A stretch of 7,063 nucleotides of DNA, taken from contig DPWT01000272.1 in assembly GCA_003527555.1 (NCBI GenBank), positions 1 through 7,063 on the forward strand, read 5' to 3'. The notes under the pieces were generated by a model, which saw only the letters and a list, made by a program, of their open reading frames with translations, searched no databases and had not been told where the DNA came from. Positions 1 through 5,927 of the stretch are shown here, piece after piece. Source of the DNA: Verrucomicrobiales bacterium (GTDB lineage: Bacteria; Verrucomicrobiota; Verrucomicrobiia; Verrucomicrobiales; Akkermansiaceae). The first letter of the stretch is position 1, and the number at the start of each line of letters is the position of its first letter. The translations under genes and the position numbers were made by a program.

Positions 1-7
1 CGACAAA

Positions 8-44
8 GTCGACGTTCATCAACTTTTTATCCTTGTCGCCGTTC
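8..44. promoter_or_regulatory. possible hipBA control region with spaced direct repeat
   Basis: Two nearly identical 10-mers, GTCGACGTTC (8-17) and GTCGCCGTTC (35-44), lie 27 bp apart (9 of 10 bases match) just upstream of the antitoxin gene. An imperfect inverted pair, CGACAAAG (1-8) and CCTTGTCG (31-38), overlaps them. HipB-type antitoxins normally repress their own operon by binding repeated sites next to the promoter, so these are candidate operator half-sites. The canonical E. coli TATCC-N8-GGATA operator is not present; only an isolated TATCC is seen at 28-32. The promoter itself could not be placed with confidence. Confidence 0.25.
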
Positions 45-67
45 GCCCACATCGTTATAGAGAGCCT

Positions 68-355
68 ATGAACATTATCAGTGTTAATGACCTCGCTTGT
101 CATATCAAACAAGAGCGTAAGAACCAGGGCTGGACGCAGGCGGAGTTGGCTGAACGCTCAGGAGTGAGTCGGGACTGGATCATCGGTCTGGAAAAGGCAA
201 AACCTAGCGTGGAGCTGGTGCTGGTGTTGCGTACGCTGAAGGCTCTGAACCTACCTCTCTCCATTGACCAACCTTCAGCCAAGAGCTCATCTTCCGAAGG
301 TGTTAACCTCGAGGATGTCCTGAACAACAGCCGATCCCACAACGACAGGCCATGA
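68..355 (+). CDS. hipB: HipB-like XRE-family antitoxin / transcriptional repressor
   Basis: The 95-residue protein has an N-terminal Cro/C1-type helix-turn-helix at about residues 10-65, with the characteristic run WTQAELAERSGVSRDWI followed by a GLEKAKP-like end. The length and the QxxGWTQ..LA pattern closely follow the HipB antitoxins, which form dimers, bind the operon operator and neutralise the HipA kinase. The tail after residue 68 is Ser/Asn-rich, carries acidic residues, and is probably flexible. A GAGAG purine stretch ends four bases before ATG 68. The stop codon overlaps the next start as ATGA (352-355), so the two genes are translationally coupled. The family call is strong; the antitoxin role rests mostly on the adjacent hipA. 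Confidence 0.9.
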   Translation: MNIISVNDLACHIKQERKNQGWTQAELAERSGVSRDWIIGLEKAKPSVELVLVLRTLKALNLPLSIDQPSAKSSSSEGVNLEDVLNNSRSHNDRP

Positions 356-1647
356 AGACCGACACTCTCAGCATCATTGCCAACAGGCAAAAACTAGGCG
401 CAGTGAGCTACCAAGGCAACCGCATCAGCTTTCGTTATGCTCCTTCATGGCAAGAATCGCCCGGAGCCTTCCCTCTTTCGGTATCCATACCTTTGGCCCT
501 GAACGAACACTCTCACGAAATCATTGAAGCTTATCTGTGGGGGCTACTGCCGGATAACAAAACGGTGCTCGACCAATGGGGTAAACAGTTTCACGTGTCT
601 TCACGGAATGTGTTCCGACTACTCGAACATGTAGGAGAAGACTGTGCAGGAGCCATTCAATTTATTCCAGAAGCCAGAGAAAACGAGTTGCTGGAGCAGC
701 CCTACAAAGAGCAAGTTTCATGGCTTACCGAAGATGAGTTGTCCGAACGCATGCAACTGGTTCTGCACAACCACGGCATCCAACGAGTCGCTACCGATCA
801 GGGCCAATTCAGTCTTGCCGGAGCCCAACCCAAAATCGCACTTTACCAGTCGCCTGAATCTGGAACATGGGGTATCCCCCGCGGGCAAACACCCACCACT
901 CACATCCTTAAGCCAGCAGCAGACAACTTCCCAGGCTTTGCCGAGAATGAACACTTCTGTCTTACTCTTGCTTCCGCACTTGGCATCACCACCACGGATT
1001 CGGCAGTGCTACACACAGGTGATATTCCTGTCATCGTAGTCAGACGTTACGATCGCATCTTGCAAGGATCACATTTTACCCGCATCCATCAGGAAGACTT
1101 CTGCCAAGCCCGGGCGATATACCCTCACCTTAAGTATCAAAGCGATGGCGGCCCATCAGTCGAAGACATAGCCAATGTGATTTGGGATGTATCCAGTGAT
1201 GCCTATCAGGACATCCTCACCTTTGCCGATGCTCTGATCCTCAACTTCTTGATCGCAGGTACCGATGCCCACGCAAAAAATTACTCCCTGTTGATAGCTC
1301 AAAACAATCAAGTGCGCCTAGCACCTCTCTATGACATAGCCAGCACGCTTCCCTACCCACTCGAGGTATCTCCCCATAAGGCGAAACTCGCCATGAAAGT
1401 AGGCAGCACCTACCAACTGAAAAAGATCGAACCGCGTCACTGGCACGCTTGCGCCAAACAACTTCGACTTCCACAGGCACGGTTCATGGAACGCATCAAC
1501 GATATAGCCATTCAAATCCAGACACTGGCTCCAAGCACAGCGAAGAAACTAAACAACCAAGGCCTCAACCATCCTGTCATTCGGAAACTATCGGAGACCA
1601 TCACCCAACGAGCAGACCAGATTCATAGTCAGTATTCTTCAGATTAA
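352..1647 (+). CDS. hipA: HipA-type serine/threonine kinase toxin
   Basis: The 431-residue protein is about the length of E. coli HipA (440). Residues 1 to about 105 match the HipA N-subdomain, with the LLPDN run at 65-69 and the VGEDCAGAIQF run at 94-104. The kinase part follows: FSLAGAQPK (153-161) includes Ser154, the counterpart of the autophosphorylated Ser150 of E. coli HipA. IPRGQTPTTHILK (175-187) is followed by QEDFCQ (247-252) and KYQSDGGP (261-268). The catalytic GTDAHAKN (303-310) has Asp305, and YDIAS (327-331) has the metal-binding Asp328. No active-site residue looks lost and the frame is intact. The known family role is phosphorylation of a translation factor such as GltX, leading to growth arrest or persistence; the actual target here is unknown. 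It is cotranscribed with and overlaps the antitoxin gene. Confidence 0.93.
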   Translation: MKTDTLSIIANRQKLGAVSYQGNRISFRYAPSWQESPGAFPLSVSIPLALNEHSHEIIEAYLWGLLPDNKTVLDQWGKQFHVSSRNVFRLLEHVGEDCAGAIQFIPEARENELLEQPYKEQVSWLTEDELSERMQLVLHNHGIQRVATDQGQFSLAGAQPKIALYQSPESGTWGIPRGQTPTTHILKPAADNFPGFAENEHFCLTLASALGITTTDSAVLHTGDIPVIVVRRYDRILQGSHFTRIHQEDFCQARAIYPHLKYQSDGGPSVEDIANVIWDVSSDAYQDILTFADALILNFLIAGTDAHAKNYSLLIAQNNQVRLAPLYDIASTLPYPLEVSPHKAKLAMKVGSTYQLKKIEPRHWHACAKQLRLPQARFMERINDIAIQIQTLAPSTAKKLNNQGLNHPVIRKLSETITQRADQIHSQYSSD

Positions 1648-1746
1648 TACCGACCTTCCACTCGACATCCCCTCCCTGTGATCAGAAGATTTTATCAATT
1701 CATACTGATCAAAAATAACACCTATTTCTGAGTAGCCGTTTGTTCA

Positions 1747-1896
1747 CTATTCTGTAAAGGCTTGGATCAGCTTGAGAGGTGCGTCTTCTAGCATCTTCCC
1801 CATGCCTTGGTTGTGGGCCGTAATGACGGCGACGAGGTCAAGCTCGGGAAACATGAAGATAAACTGACTGGCACCCTTCCAGTTTATGGCCCACAT
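1747..1896 (-). pseudogene. C-terminal remnant of a probable beta-lactamase-family serine hydrolase
   Basis: On the minus strand, 49 codons from the insertion-sequence boundary to a TAG stop encode a segment containing GASQFIFMFPELDLVAVITA. This resembles the last beta strands of class C beta-lactamase-related serine hydrolases, which typically read GGQFIFVFPELDLVVV. The catalytic SxxK, YxN and HxG parts are absent. The remnant is cut by the insertion sequence at 1897. When the uninterrupted sequence is rebuilt across the target duplication, the same frame meets a TGA stop about 20 codons upstream. The gene had therefore already lost its body before the element arrived. The open frame continues into the insertion sequence to 2022, but that extension is element sequence. 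Family assignment from this short tail is moderate. Confidence 0.55.
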
Positions 1897-2813
1897 AGAG
1901 TGAGAGGATCTGAACCTATTGATAGGCAATTCCAAGGCTCTGTCAACATGCTTCCGGAGCGAAGGCCGGAGGCCGCAGCGTAGGATGCATGTTGAGCGCG
2001 ATACCTCTCCCCGGGTAACCAACCGAAGGCGAACTCCTCAGGGGTCTTCATACTCAGGCTGCGGTGTGGTCGGATCTGGTTGAACTTCTTTCTCCAAGCG
2101 GCGATTACGACCCGTGCCTCGCTCAGGGTAAAAAACAGTTCACGCGCCAGGCATTCACGGCGGAACTTGTCGTGGAAGCTTTCCACATATCCATTCTGCC
2201 ACGGACAACCGGGATCAATGTAGAGTGTCTTTATGTTTTCATATCTTAGCCACGCCTGCAGTGACTTTGCTACAAACTCAGGACCATTGTCGCTACGAAT
2301 GTAGTCGGGAGCTCCGTGCCGATCCACAAGTTCGCTCATTACCTCCTGCACCTTGCCCGAGCCGATATTGCGGGCGACATGCAAAGCATGCACCTCACGC
2401 GTGTATTCATCCACAACGCTAAGCGTCCGGTAACTGCCTCCTTTGATCGTGGTGTCATGGATGAAGTCCCACGTCCAGACATGCCCCCTGCGAGCTGCCT
2501 TCTTCGGGTGCTGGCCTGTGGAGATGCCCCGGCGACTTTGTTTCTTCTTGGGTGGAGGAACTTTCAAACATTCCTCGCGACGCACCTTGCGCACCCGCTC
2601 GCTGCTTACTCGCAGTCCACGGTTCCTCACCAGTCTCCCCACCTTGTCCGAACCAAGTTCGGGGTGTTCTATGCTCAGATCAACGATGGCGTTATCGATC
2701 GTCTCCTTCTTAACGGAAGGGAACTTCGGACGATAACGCAATGTTGAGCGATGCACTCGGAAGTAGGACGAGGCCTTGCGCTGGCTGCACTGCTTGCTAC
2801 TGACGGCAAGCAA
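1884..2813 (-). CDS. IS3-family transposase OrfB (DDE catalytic subunit)
   Basis: The frame of 309 codons from TTG 2813 encodes the retroviral-integrase-type core. HRSTLRYRP lies at 21-29 and an HTH_21-like region at about 35-85. The catalytic triad is Asp116 in TWDF, Asp175 in SDNGPEF and Glu211 in YVESFHDKFRRE, giving the 35-residue spacing between second Asp and Glu typical of IS3. YNxxRPHxxL is represented by FNQIRPHRSL (244-253). The TTG start lacks a clear ribosome site. The same frame stays open back to the slippery sequence at 2846-2852, so the natural product is probably an OrfAB fusion of about 409 residues made by -1 frameshifting. Oddly, the frame has no stop inside the element. 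It reads through the terminal repeat and ends on a TAA (1884-1886) in flanking DNA, adding about four foreign residues. Confidence 0.92.
   Translation of the reverse strand: MLAVSSKQCSQRKASSYFRVHRSTLRYRPKFPSVKKETIDNAIVDLSIEHPELGSDKVGRLVRNRGLRVSSERVRKVRREECLKVPPPKKKQSRRGISTGQHPKKAARRGHVWTWDFIHDTTIKGGSYRTLSVVDEYTREVHALHVARNIGSGKVQEVMSELVDRHGAPDYIRSDNGPEFVAKSLQAWLRYENIKTLYIDPGCPWQNGYVESFHDKFRRECLARELFFTLSEARVVIAAWRKKFNQIRPHRSLSMKTPEEFAFGWLPGERYRAQHASYAAASGLRSGSMLTEPWNCLSIGSDPLTLCGP
1893..1896. repeat. left target-site duplication (ACAT)
   Basis: ACAT directly abuts the left terminal repeat of the insertion sequence and is repeated at 3151-3154. A 4-bp duplication is what the IS407 subgroup of IS3 elements is known to make. 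Confidence 0.7.
1897..1912. repeat. terminal inverted repeat, OrfB end
   Basis: AGAGTGAGAGGATCTG pairs with the reverse complement of the opposite end (3135-3150) at 14 of 16 positions. The outermost base and position 14 differ. A small internal palindrome, CCTAT-TG-ATAGG (1915-1926), lies just inside it. Confidence 0.8.
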
Positions 2814-2823
2814 TGCGTAATTC

Positions 2824-2852
2824 CGGCGGTGCGCCGCGCTTACAGCTTTTTT
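2824..2852 (-). promoter_or_regulatory. probable programmed -1 frameshift site with stimulatory hairpin
   Basis: Read on the minus strand, the OrfA codons GAA-AAA-AAG contain the canonical heptamer A-AAA-AAG (2852 to 2846), two codons before the OrfA stop (TAA, 2842-2840). Slipping back one base leads directly into the open OrfB frame (GCT-GTA-AGC and onward). Nine bases after the heptamer, CGGCG-CAC-CGCCG (2836 to 2824) can form a tight GC-rich hairpin. This layout matches the recoding signals known from many IS3-family elements. It was deduced from sequence only. Confidence 0.75.
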
Positions 2853-3112
2853 TCGAGTGCCTCCTGCAGGATCTTGTTGCCGAGCATCGCATCGGCATAC
2901 ATCCTCTTGAGTTCGGTGTTTTCCTTTTCAAGCGACTTGAGCCGCTTGGCGTCCGCCACGTCCATCATTCCATACTTCTTACGCCAGCGGTGCAGGGTCG
3001 CCACCGATATTTGCTTTTGCTGACAGAAGCTCTCCTGGCTCAGGTCACTGGCATCGCATTCGCGGAGTAGTAGGATGATTTCTTCGGGTTTGTGTCTTTT
3101 CTGTTTTGTCAT
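2840..3112 (-). CDS. IS3-family transposase OrfA (HTH DNA-binding subunit)
   Basis: The 90-residue protein has an HTH_Tnp_1-type domain at about residues 5-48, including EEIILLLRE and ISVATLHRWRKKYG. DVADAKRLKSLEKENTELKR (51-70) then begins a leucine-zipper-like coiled coil with Leu58, Leu61, Leu68, Leu77 and Leu82. This is the standard OrfA of IS407-type elements. It recognises the terminal repeats and dimerises, both as a free protein (a transposition regulator) and as the N-terminus of the OrfAB transposase. It starts at ATG 3112, 38 bases inside the element end, with no clear Shine-Dalgarno. Its 3' end overlaps the frameshift signal into OrfB. Confidence 0.92.
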   Translation of the reverse strand: MTKQKRHKPEEIILLLRECDASDLSQESFCQQKQISVATLHRWRKKYGMMDVADAKRLKSLEKENTELKRMYADAMLGNKILQEALEKKL

Positions 3113-3134
3113 GTTGTTTGGATTTGGATGTTAC

Positions 3135-3150
3135 CAAATCCTCTCACTCA
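3135..3150. repeat. terminal inverted repeat, OrfA end
   Basis: Reading inward on the minus strand from 3150, TGAGTGAGAGGATTTG matches the opposite terminus at 14 of 16 positions. It begins with TG, as usual for IS3 elements. Confidence 0.8.
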
Positions 3151-3154
3151 ACAT
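3151..3154. repeat. right target-site duplication (ACAT)
   Basis: This is the second copy of the ACAT found at 1893-1896. Its last two bases are part of the ATG that opens the next gene at 3153. Confidence 0.7.
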
Positions 3155-3890
3155 GGACCATTTTTTCTGGCGGCGGCCAATGCATCCGGAATGGATTAAA
3201 GCTCTCGATCAACAATGGAGGCATTATCCTGCAACAGGGGGGAATCTATATGATGTGCTGCCAAGTATTGGGGATTTCATGCATCCCGATAATCCTCATA
3301 ATATTGCATGGTATCCCAGCTATAAACAGAAAATCGGGGAAGAGCTAAATCTTAGGGCTTGTGAATCTTACAAGTGGCTAGTGAATCTGTCTACTTCCAG
3401 AAATGAGGACAAAGCAAAGAAGTTGGAGGAGGGGCTAAATCATATTTCACTCGCCGCTATCAAAGGCGATAAAGATTTTTTTATCACCTTAGGAAAAGCT
3501 CTCTCGGAAACATTTGAACCATGTCAAACTTTGACATTAGAGCAGATCCAAAAACAGCCAATATCCAGAAGTCGTAAAGGAGTCACTCAACGCCAATGGT
3601 GTAGAAGATTGTGGATTAGTCGTGGTCTCTGGCTGTTGCCCCCTCATCTCTTACAACAGGAGCCATTTTCGTTGTCTTACGCAACTGTCGGCGAGTTGAC
3701 TGGTAAACGGTATAGTGGAAATAAAGAACTGCTCCAAAACGATGGTCTCTATCTTACCGAATCCCTATGGTGCAATGAATGGCAAGATAATACGAAGAGT
3801 GTATCACTTACTGCTGAGGGCAGAAAAATGCTTCCTAATCATCGTGAGATTGGGCTGCCATGGGGTATCGTGTCTGCTGACATGATTTAA
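3153..3890 (+). CDS. unrecognised tryptophan-rich protein, 5' end abutted by the insertion sequence
   Basis: I do not recognise this 245-residue protein. It starts MDHFFWRRPMHPEWIKALDQ, is rich in aromatic residues, and has no signal peptide or membrane segment. A stretch near residues 190-235 (YATVGELTG, NDGLYLTE, SVSLTAEGRKML) has the alternation of a possible winged-helix fold, which is only a guess. The frame is open upstream to 3075, but those 26 codons are insertion-sequence DNA antisense to OrfA. Removing the element and one ACAT copy restores ATG-GCC-CAC-ATG-GAC (from 1886), so the original may have begun three codons earlier as MAHMDHFFW. Neither ATG has a visible ribosome site. The element probably separated the gene from its promoter. 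The long undamaged frame suggests either recent insertion or retained expression. Confidence 0.6.
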   Translation: MDHFFWRRPMHPEWIKALDQQWRHYPATGGNLYDVLPSIGDFMHPDNPHNIAWYPSYKQKIGEELNLRACESYKWLVNLSTSRNEDKAKKLEEGLNHISLAAIKGDKDFFITLGKALSETFEPCQTLTLEQIQKQPISRSRKGVTQRQWCRRLWISRGLWLLPPHLLQQEPFSLSYATVGELTGKRYSGNKELLQNDGLYLTESLWCNEWQDNTKSVSLTAEGRKMLPNHREIGLPWGIVSADMI

Positions 3891-3905
3891 CCCGATTTGT
3901 AGGAT

Positions 3906-3930
3906 AAACCGGCCCTTTTTGAGGGTTTGT
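3906..3930 (+). terminator. weak candidate terminator after the gene ending at 3890
   Basis: CCCT (3913-3916), a TTTTG loop and AGGG (3922-3925) form a short hairpin followed by TTTGT. An alternative pairing uses AAACC (3906-3910) with the following GGTTT. The stem is short and the T-tract interrupted, so this is low confidence. Confidence 0.3.
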
Positions 3931-3931
3931 C

Positions 3932-3955
3932 GTGTCTAGTCAGCTAGTCAGACAC
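3932..3955. promoter_or_regulatory. palindrome with tandem repeat upstream of the excisionase-like gene
   Basis: GTGTCT (3932-3937) and AGACAC (3950-3955) are perfect inverted arms around a core in which the octamer CTAGTCAG occurs twice in tandem (3936-3943 and 3944-3951). A third AGACAC lies at 3992-3997, right before the next start codon. Paired arms plus tandem repeats next to an excisionase-like gene suggest an operator or a recombination-protein binding site. Nothing here proves which. Confidence 0.4.
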
Positions 3956-3999
3956 AGTTTTCAGGTCGTTCCATAGCGTGTGGATTTTTTGAGACACTC

Positions 4000-4245
4000 T
4001 TGGCCGTTATGAACCAACCAACACCAAATCCAACAGCCATCTGGCTCCGCGATAAACAAGCCGTAGCCACCTACTCAATCAGTCGCACTAAACTCTGGAT
4101 GCTTGCCAAGGCTGGCAAGATCAGAAGCGTCTCACTACAAGAGCCAGGCATGTCCAGAGCGACACGCCTATTCTGCGTGAAGTCCATCGAGGAATACATC
4201 GAGAGCTTCCTTCCTGAAAATCAAACCAAGGGAGAAACCGAGTAA
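4000..4245 (+). CDS. excisionase-like helix-turn-helix DNA-binding protein
   Basis: The 81-residue protein matches the HTH_17/excisionase (MerR-like winged-helix) pattern. WLRDKQAVATYSISRTKLWM (15-34) forms the helix-turn-helix, KAGKIRSVSL the wing, and RLFCVKSIEEYIESFLPE the closing helix. Such proteins bind near attachment sites to direct excision, or act as AlpA-type activators of mobile-element genes. The longest frame uses TTG 4000, with an ATG three codons later at 4009. Neither has a strong Shine-Dalgarno, and the ATG may be the real start. It is the first gene of a three-gene overlapping operon (TAATG junction at 4243-4247). The family is likely; excisionase versus transcription regulator is open, and no integrase gene is visible in the window. 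Confidence 0.75.
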   Translation: MAVMNQPTPNPTAIWLRDKQAVATYSISRTKLWMLAKAGKIRSVSLQEPGMSRATRLFCVKSIEEYIESFLPENQTKGETE

Positions 4246-4514
4246 TGAAAAAGACACCCCATTACGAGGTGCCTCTCTCTCAAAGTCGTTTTCTACGCCG
4301 ACACGAAGAGAATAGCAGCACCCCACAAAATAACAAGCAAGAGATCACCATTGATGACCTCGATGATCGACCAGAGCGCACGTATCTTGCTCACTTCATA
4401 CATGCACCGTCAGCACCGTCCACCGAGGCGGAGTTGGAGGCCTTTACCAAGGAGGCATCTCTGATACTCAGCGACACACTTAACCACATGGAAGCGGAAG
4501 GGAGACTGTCATGA
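4245..4514 (+). CDS. small hypothetical protein of the replication operon
   Basis: I do not recognise this 89-residue protein. Its first half is polar and low-complexity (EENSSTPQNNKQEITIDDLDDRPE), which suggests disorder. Residues 58-85 (STEAELEAFTKEASLILSDTLNHMEAEG) should form an amphipathic helix. It has no signal or membrane segment. Coding status is well supported by context. The ATG at 4245 overlaps the preceding stop by one base, AAGGGAG (4228-4234) lies ten bases upstream, and the stop overlaps the next start as ATGA. Its position between an excisionase-like gene and a replication-type ATPase gene suggests an accessory or loader role, but that is only inference. Confidence 0.7.
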   Translation: MKKTPHYEVPLSQSRFLRRHEENSSTPQNNKQEITIDDLDDRPERTYLAHFIHAPSAPSTEAELEAFTKEASLILSDTLNHMEAEGRLS

Positions 4515-5920
4515 TGAACGTTCACATTGCGGAAAAATACATCATTTCTTCGCTCTTGCATGGTATGCGGACAAGGCTGTCCGACTACCTTGCCAAAGGA
4601 ATCACACAAGAGCATTTTACCGATACCTACTGCAAGCGCATCTGGGCAATGCTCAATGAGTCATACAAGGGAGACAAGATGCATGACGCGCATGCACTGG
4701 ATGAGATCGTCATCGCATCGGGAGTTCCAGACGCAAGAGAGTTCTCTTGTGGCATCATAGAAATACGCAAGAATTTTGCAGGTGATAGTTATTGTGAGCA
4801 ACACCTCGAAACACTGCGCAAGCAATTCTGCGTCCGCCAAGCTCATACCCATGCATCGGAGATACAGAAGGCGTGTGAGGAGGAAGATTATACAAGGCTT
4901 CATCGCCTGATGGCGAAAGAGAGCCAATTACACTCTGCTAGTTCTCATGTAACGTCATTGCAAAACCCTCTGCCGTTTATTCGAGAAGCTCTTACGGAGT
5001 CAGTCCTTTCATCAGACAAGTTTCTAACAATGGACATCCCTGAGCGTCCGATCCTACTTGATCCGTTTTTTAAGCAAGGAGACTACGGAATCATTTTCGC
5101 CCCCCGTGGTGTAGGCAAGAGCTGGCTTTCCTTGCTCATGGGGAAATCTCTATCAGAAAGCACAATGATGGGCACACATTGGCAAGGCAAGGAATCGCAG
5201 CGTGTGCTTTATCTTGATTCAGAAATGAACCTGCACGACTTACAAGAGCGTTGTCGGATGCTTTCTGTCAAGAGCGAGAATTTCAGTATCCTAAGCCATG
5301 AGATGCTGTTCAGCGCATCCGATGATAATTTGTCCCTAAATCTTACGGAGCCATCCCAGCAACAAGCCATTCTGGAATACTGTGAGGAGAGGAAAACCAA
5401 CGTGCTAATCCTCGATAACCTGTCCACAGCATTCAGAGGATTGAGAGAGAACGAAAGTGATTCATGGGAGCAAGTCAGCCCGTGGATTCTCGACCTCCGC
5501 CGCCGGGGGATTGCTGTCATTCTCGTTTGTCATGCAGGGCGCAACGGACAAATCAGAGGCACCAGCAAGCGGGAAGACCCTGCTCACTGGATACTTAGCT
5601 TGGAGGATATGGATAGCGTTGATGAAGATGGATGCCATCAGTTCAAAACCAAATTCACTAAGTGCCGAAATTGTGCTCCGTCCTACGCCCCCTCGCTGGC
5701 ATGGAAGCTCATTCACACCGAGGACGGAATCATAGCGGAAACCAGAGCCATCGACATCTATGACCAGTTCCTTGAACTTGTGGCCGGAGGTATCACATCT
5801 GCATCAGAGATTGCTACTGAACTAGGAAAGGGAAAGGGAACGATCTCCAAATGGGCGCACAAGGCGCAAGCCGATGGAAAAATTATCATCAAGAATGGAC
5901 GATATTTACCGAGCAACTAA
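4511..5920 (+). CDS. replication-type ATPase: DnaB-N-like domain, RepA-like RecA fold, C-terminal winged helix
   Basis: The 469-residue protein has three parts. Residues 4 to about 105 resemble the helical N-terminal domain of DnaB helicases (AEKYIISSLL, ITQEHFTDTYCKRIWAML). Residues 180-400 form an AAA_25/RepA-like RecA ATPase. Its Walker A is APRGVGKS (197-204), with Lys203. LYLDSEM (233-239) follows, then the Walker B strand VLILDN (298-303) with Asp302. ILVCHAGRNGQIRGTS (337-352) matches the His sensor and later loop of RepA-type helicases. Residues 425-466 (SASEIATELGKGKGTISKW) look like a winged-helix DNA-binding tail. The likely role is helicase loading or unwinding at the origin of a plasmid, satellite or integrative element. 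Two starts fit: ATG 4511 (AAGGGAG six bases upstream) and ATG 4514. The repeat array at 5928 begins eight bases after its stop. Confidence 0.85.
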   Translation: MMNVHIAEKYIISSLLHGMRTRLSDYLAKGITQEHFTDTYCKRIWAMLNESYKGDKMHDAHALDEIVIASGVPDAREFSCGIIEIRKNFAGDSYCEQHLETLRKQFCVRQAHTHASEIQKACEEEDYTRLHRLMAKESQLHSASSHVTSLQNPLPFIREALTESVLSSDKFLTMDIPERPILLDPFFKQGDYGIIFAPRGVGKSWLSLLMGKSLSESTMMGTHWQGKESQRVLYLDSEMNLHDLQERCRMLSVKSENFSILSHEMLFSASDDNLSLNLTEPSQQQAILEYCEERKTNVLILDNLSTAFRGLRENESDSWEQVSPWILDLRRRGIAVILVCHAGRNGQIRGTSKREDPAHWILSLEDMDSVDEDGCHQFKTKFTKCRNCAPSYAPSLAWKLIHTEDGIIAETRAIDIYDQFLELVAGGITSASEIATELGKGKGTISKWAHKAQADGKIIIKNGRYLPSN

Positions 5921-5927
5921 CCACGCC

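Larger units (their letters stand above)
1897..3150 (-). mobile_element. IS3-family insertion sequence, IS407-like subgroup, about 1254 bp
   Basis: The element carries two overlapping transposase frames on the minus strand. Its ends are imperfect inverted repeats. Inward from 1897 the sequence reads AGAGTGAGAGGATCTG, and inward from 3150 on the other strand TGAGTGAGAGGATTTG, matching at 14 of 16 positions. It is flanked on both sides by ACAT. The OrfA HTH plus coiled-coil design, the OrfB DDE motifs, the total length and the 4-bp duplication all fit the IS407 subgroup. Both frames are uninterrupted and the ends and duplication are preserved, so the copy looks recent and possibly active. It landed at the extreme 5' end of the gene now at 3153 and beside an already truncated hydrolase remnant. 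Confidence 0.9.

Noticed and set aside
33..60. TTGTCG ... TTATAG as a sigma-70 promoter for hipBA
   Set aside because: The -10 fit is poor and would place the transcript start at the start codon; true promoter elements may lie left of the window.
644..1039. Open frames inside and antisense to hipA (also 718-954, 1241-1480 and 1318-1515)
   Set aside because: hipA is intact with conserved motifs throughout; these frames have no ribosome sites and no recognisable composition.
1679..1711. Inverted repeat TGATCAG / CTGATCA between hipA and the hydrolase remnant, considered as a bidirectional terminator
   Set aside because: The arms are only 7 bp with a 19-base AT-rich loop and no T-tract follows on either strand.
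2064..2747. Plus-strand frames across the insertion sequence (2064-2249, 2225-2422, 2316-2747, 2443-2736, also 2751-3070)
   Set aside because: They are antisense to the clearly coding OrfA/OrfB frames and show no family features.
3075..3152. N-terminal hydrophobic extension of the 3153 gene (starts LCLFCFVMLFGFGC), resembling a signal peptide
   Set aside because: It is insertion-sequence DNA antisense to OrfA plus the terminal repeat; the apparent signal peptide is an accident of the insertion, though it might be translated.
4391..5716. Antisense or alternate frames within the 4245 and 4511 genes (4391-4615, 4661-4927, 5209-5520, 5457-5735, 5462-5716)
   Set aside because: They overlap genes with clear domains or operon signals and have no supporting start signals.
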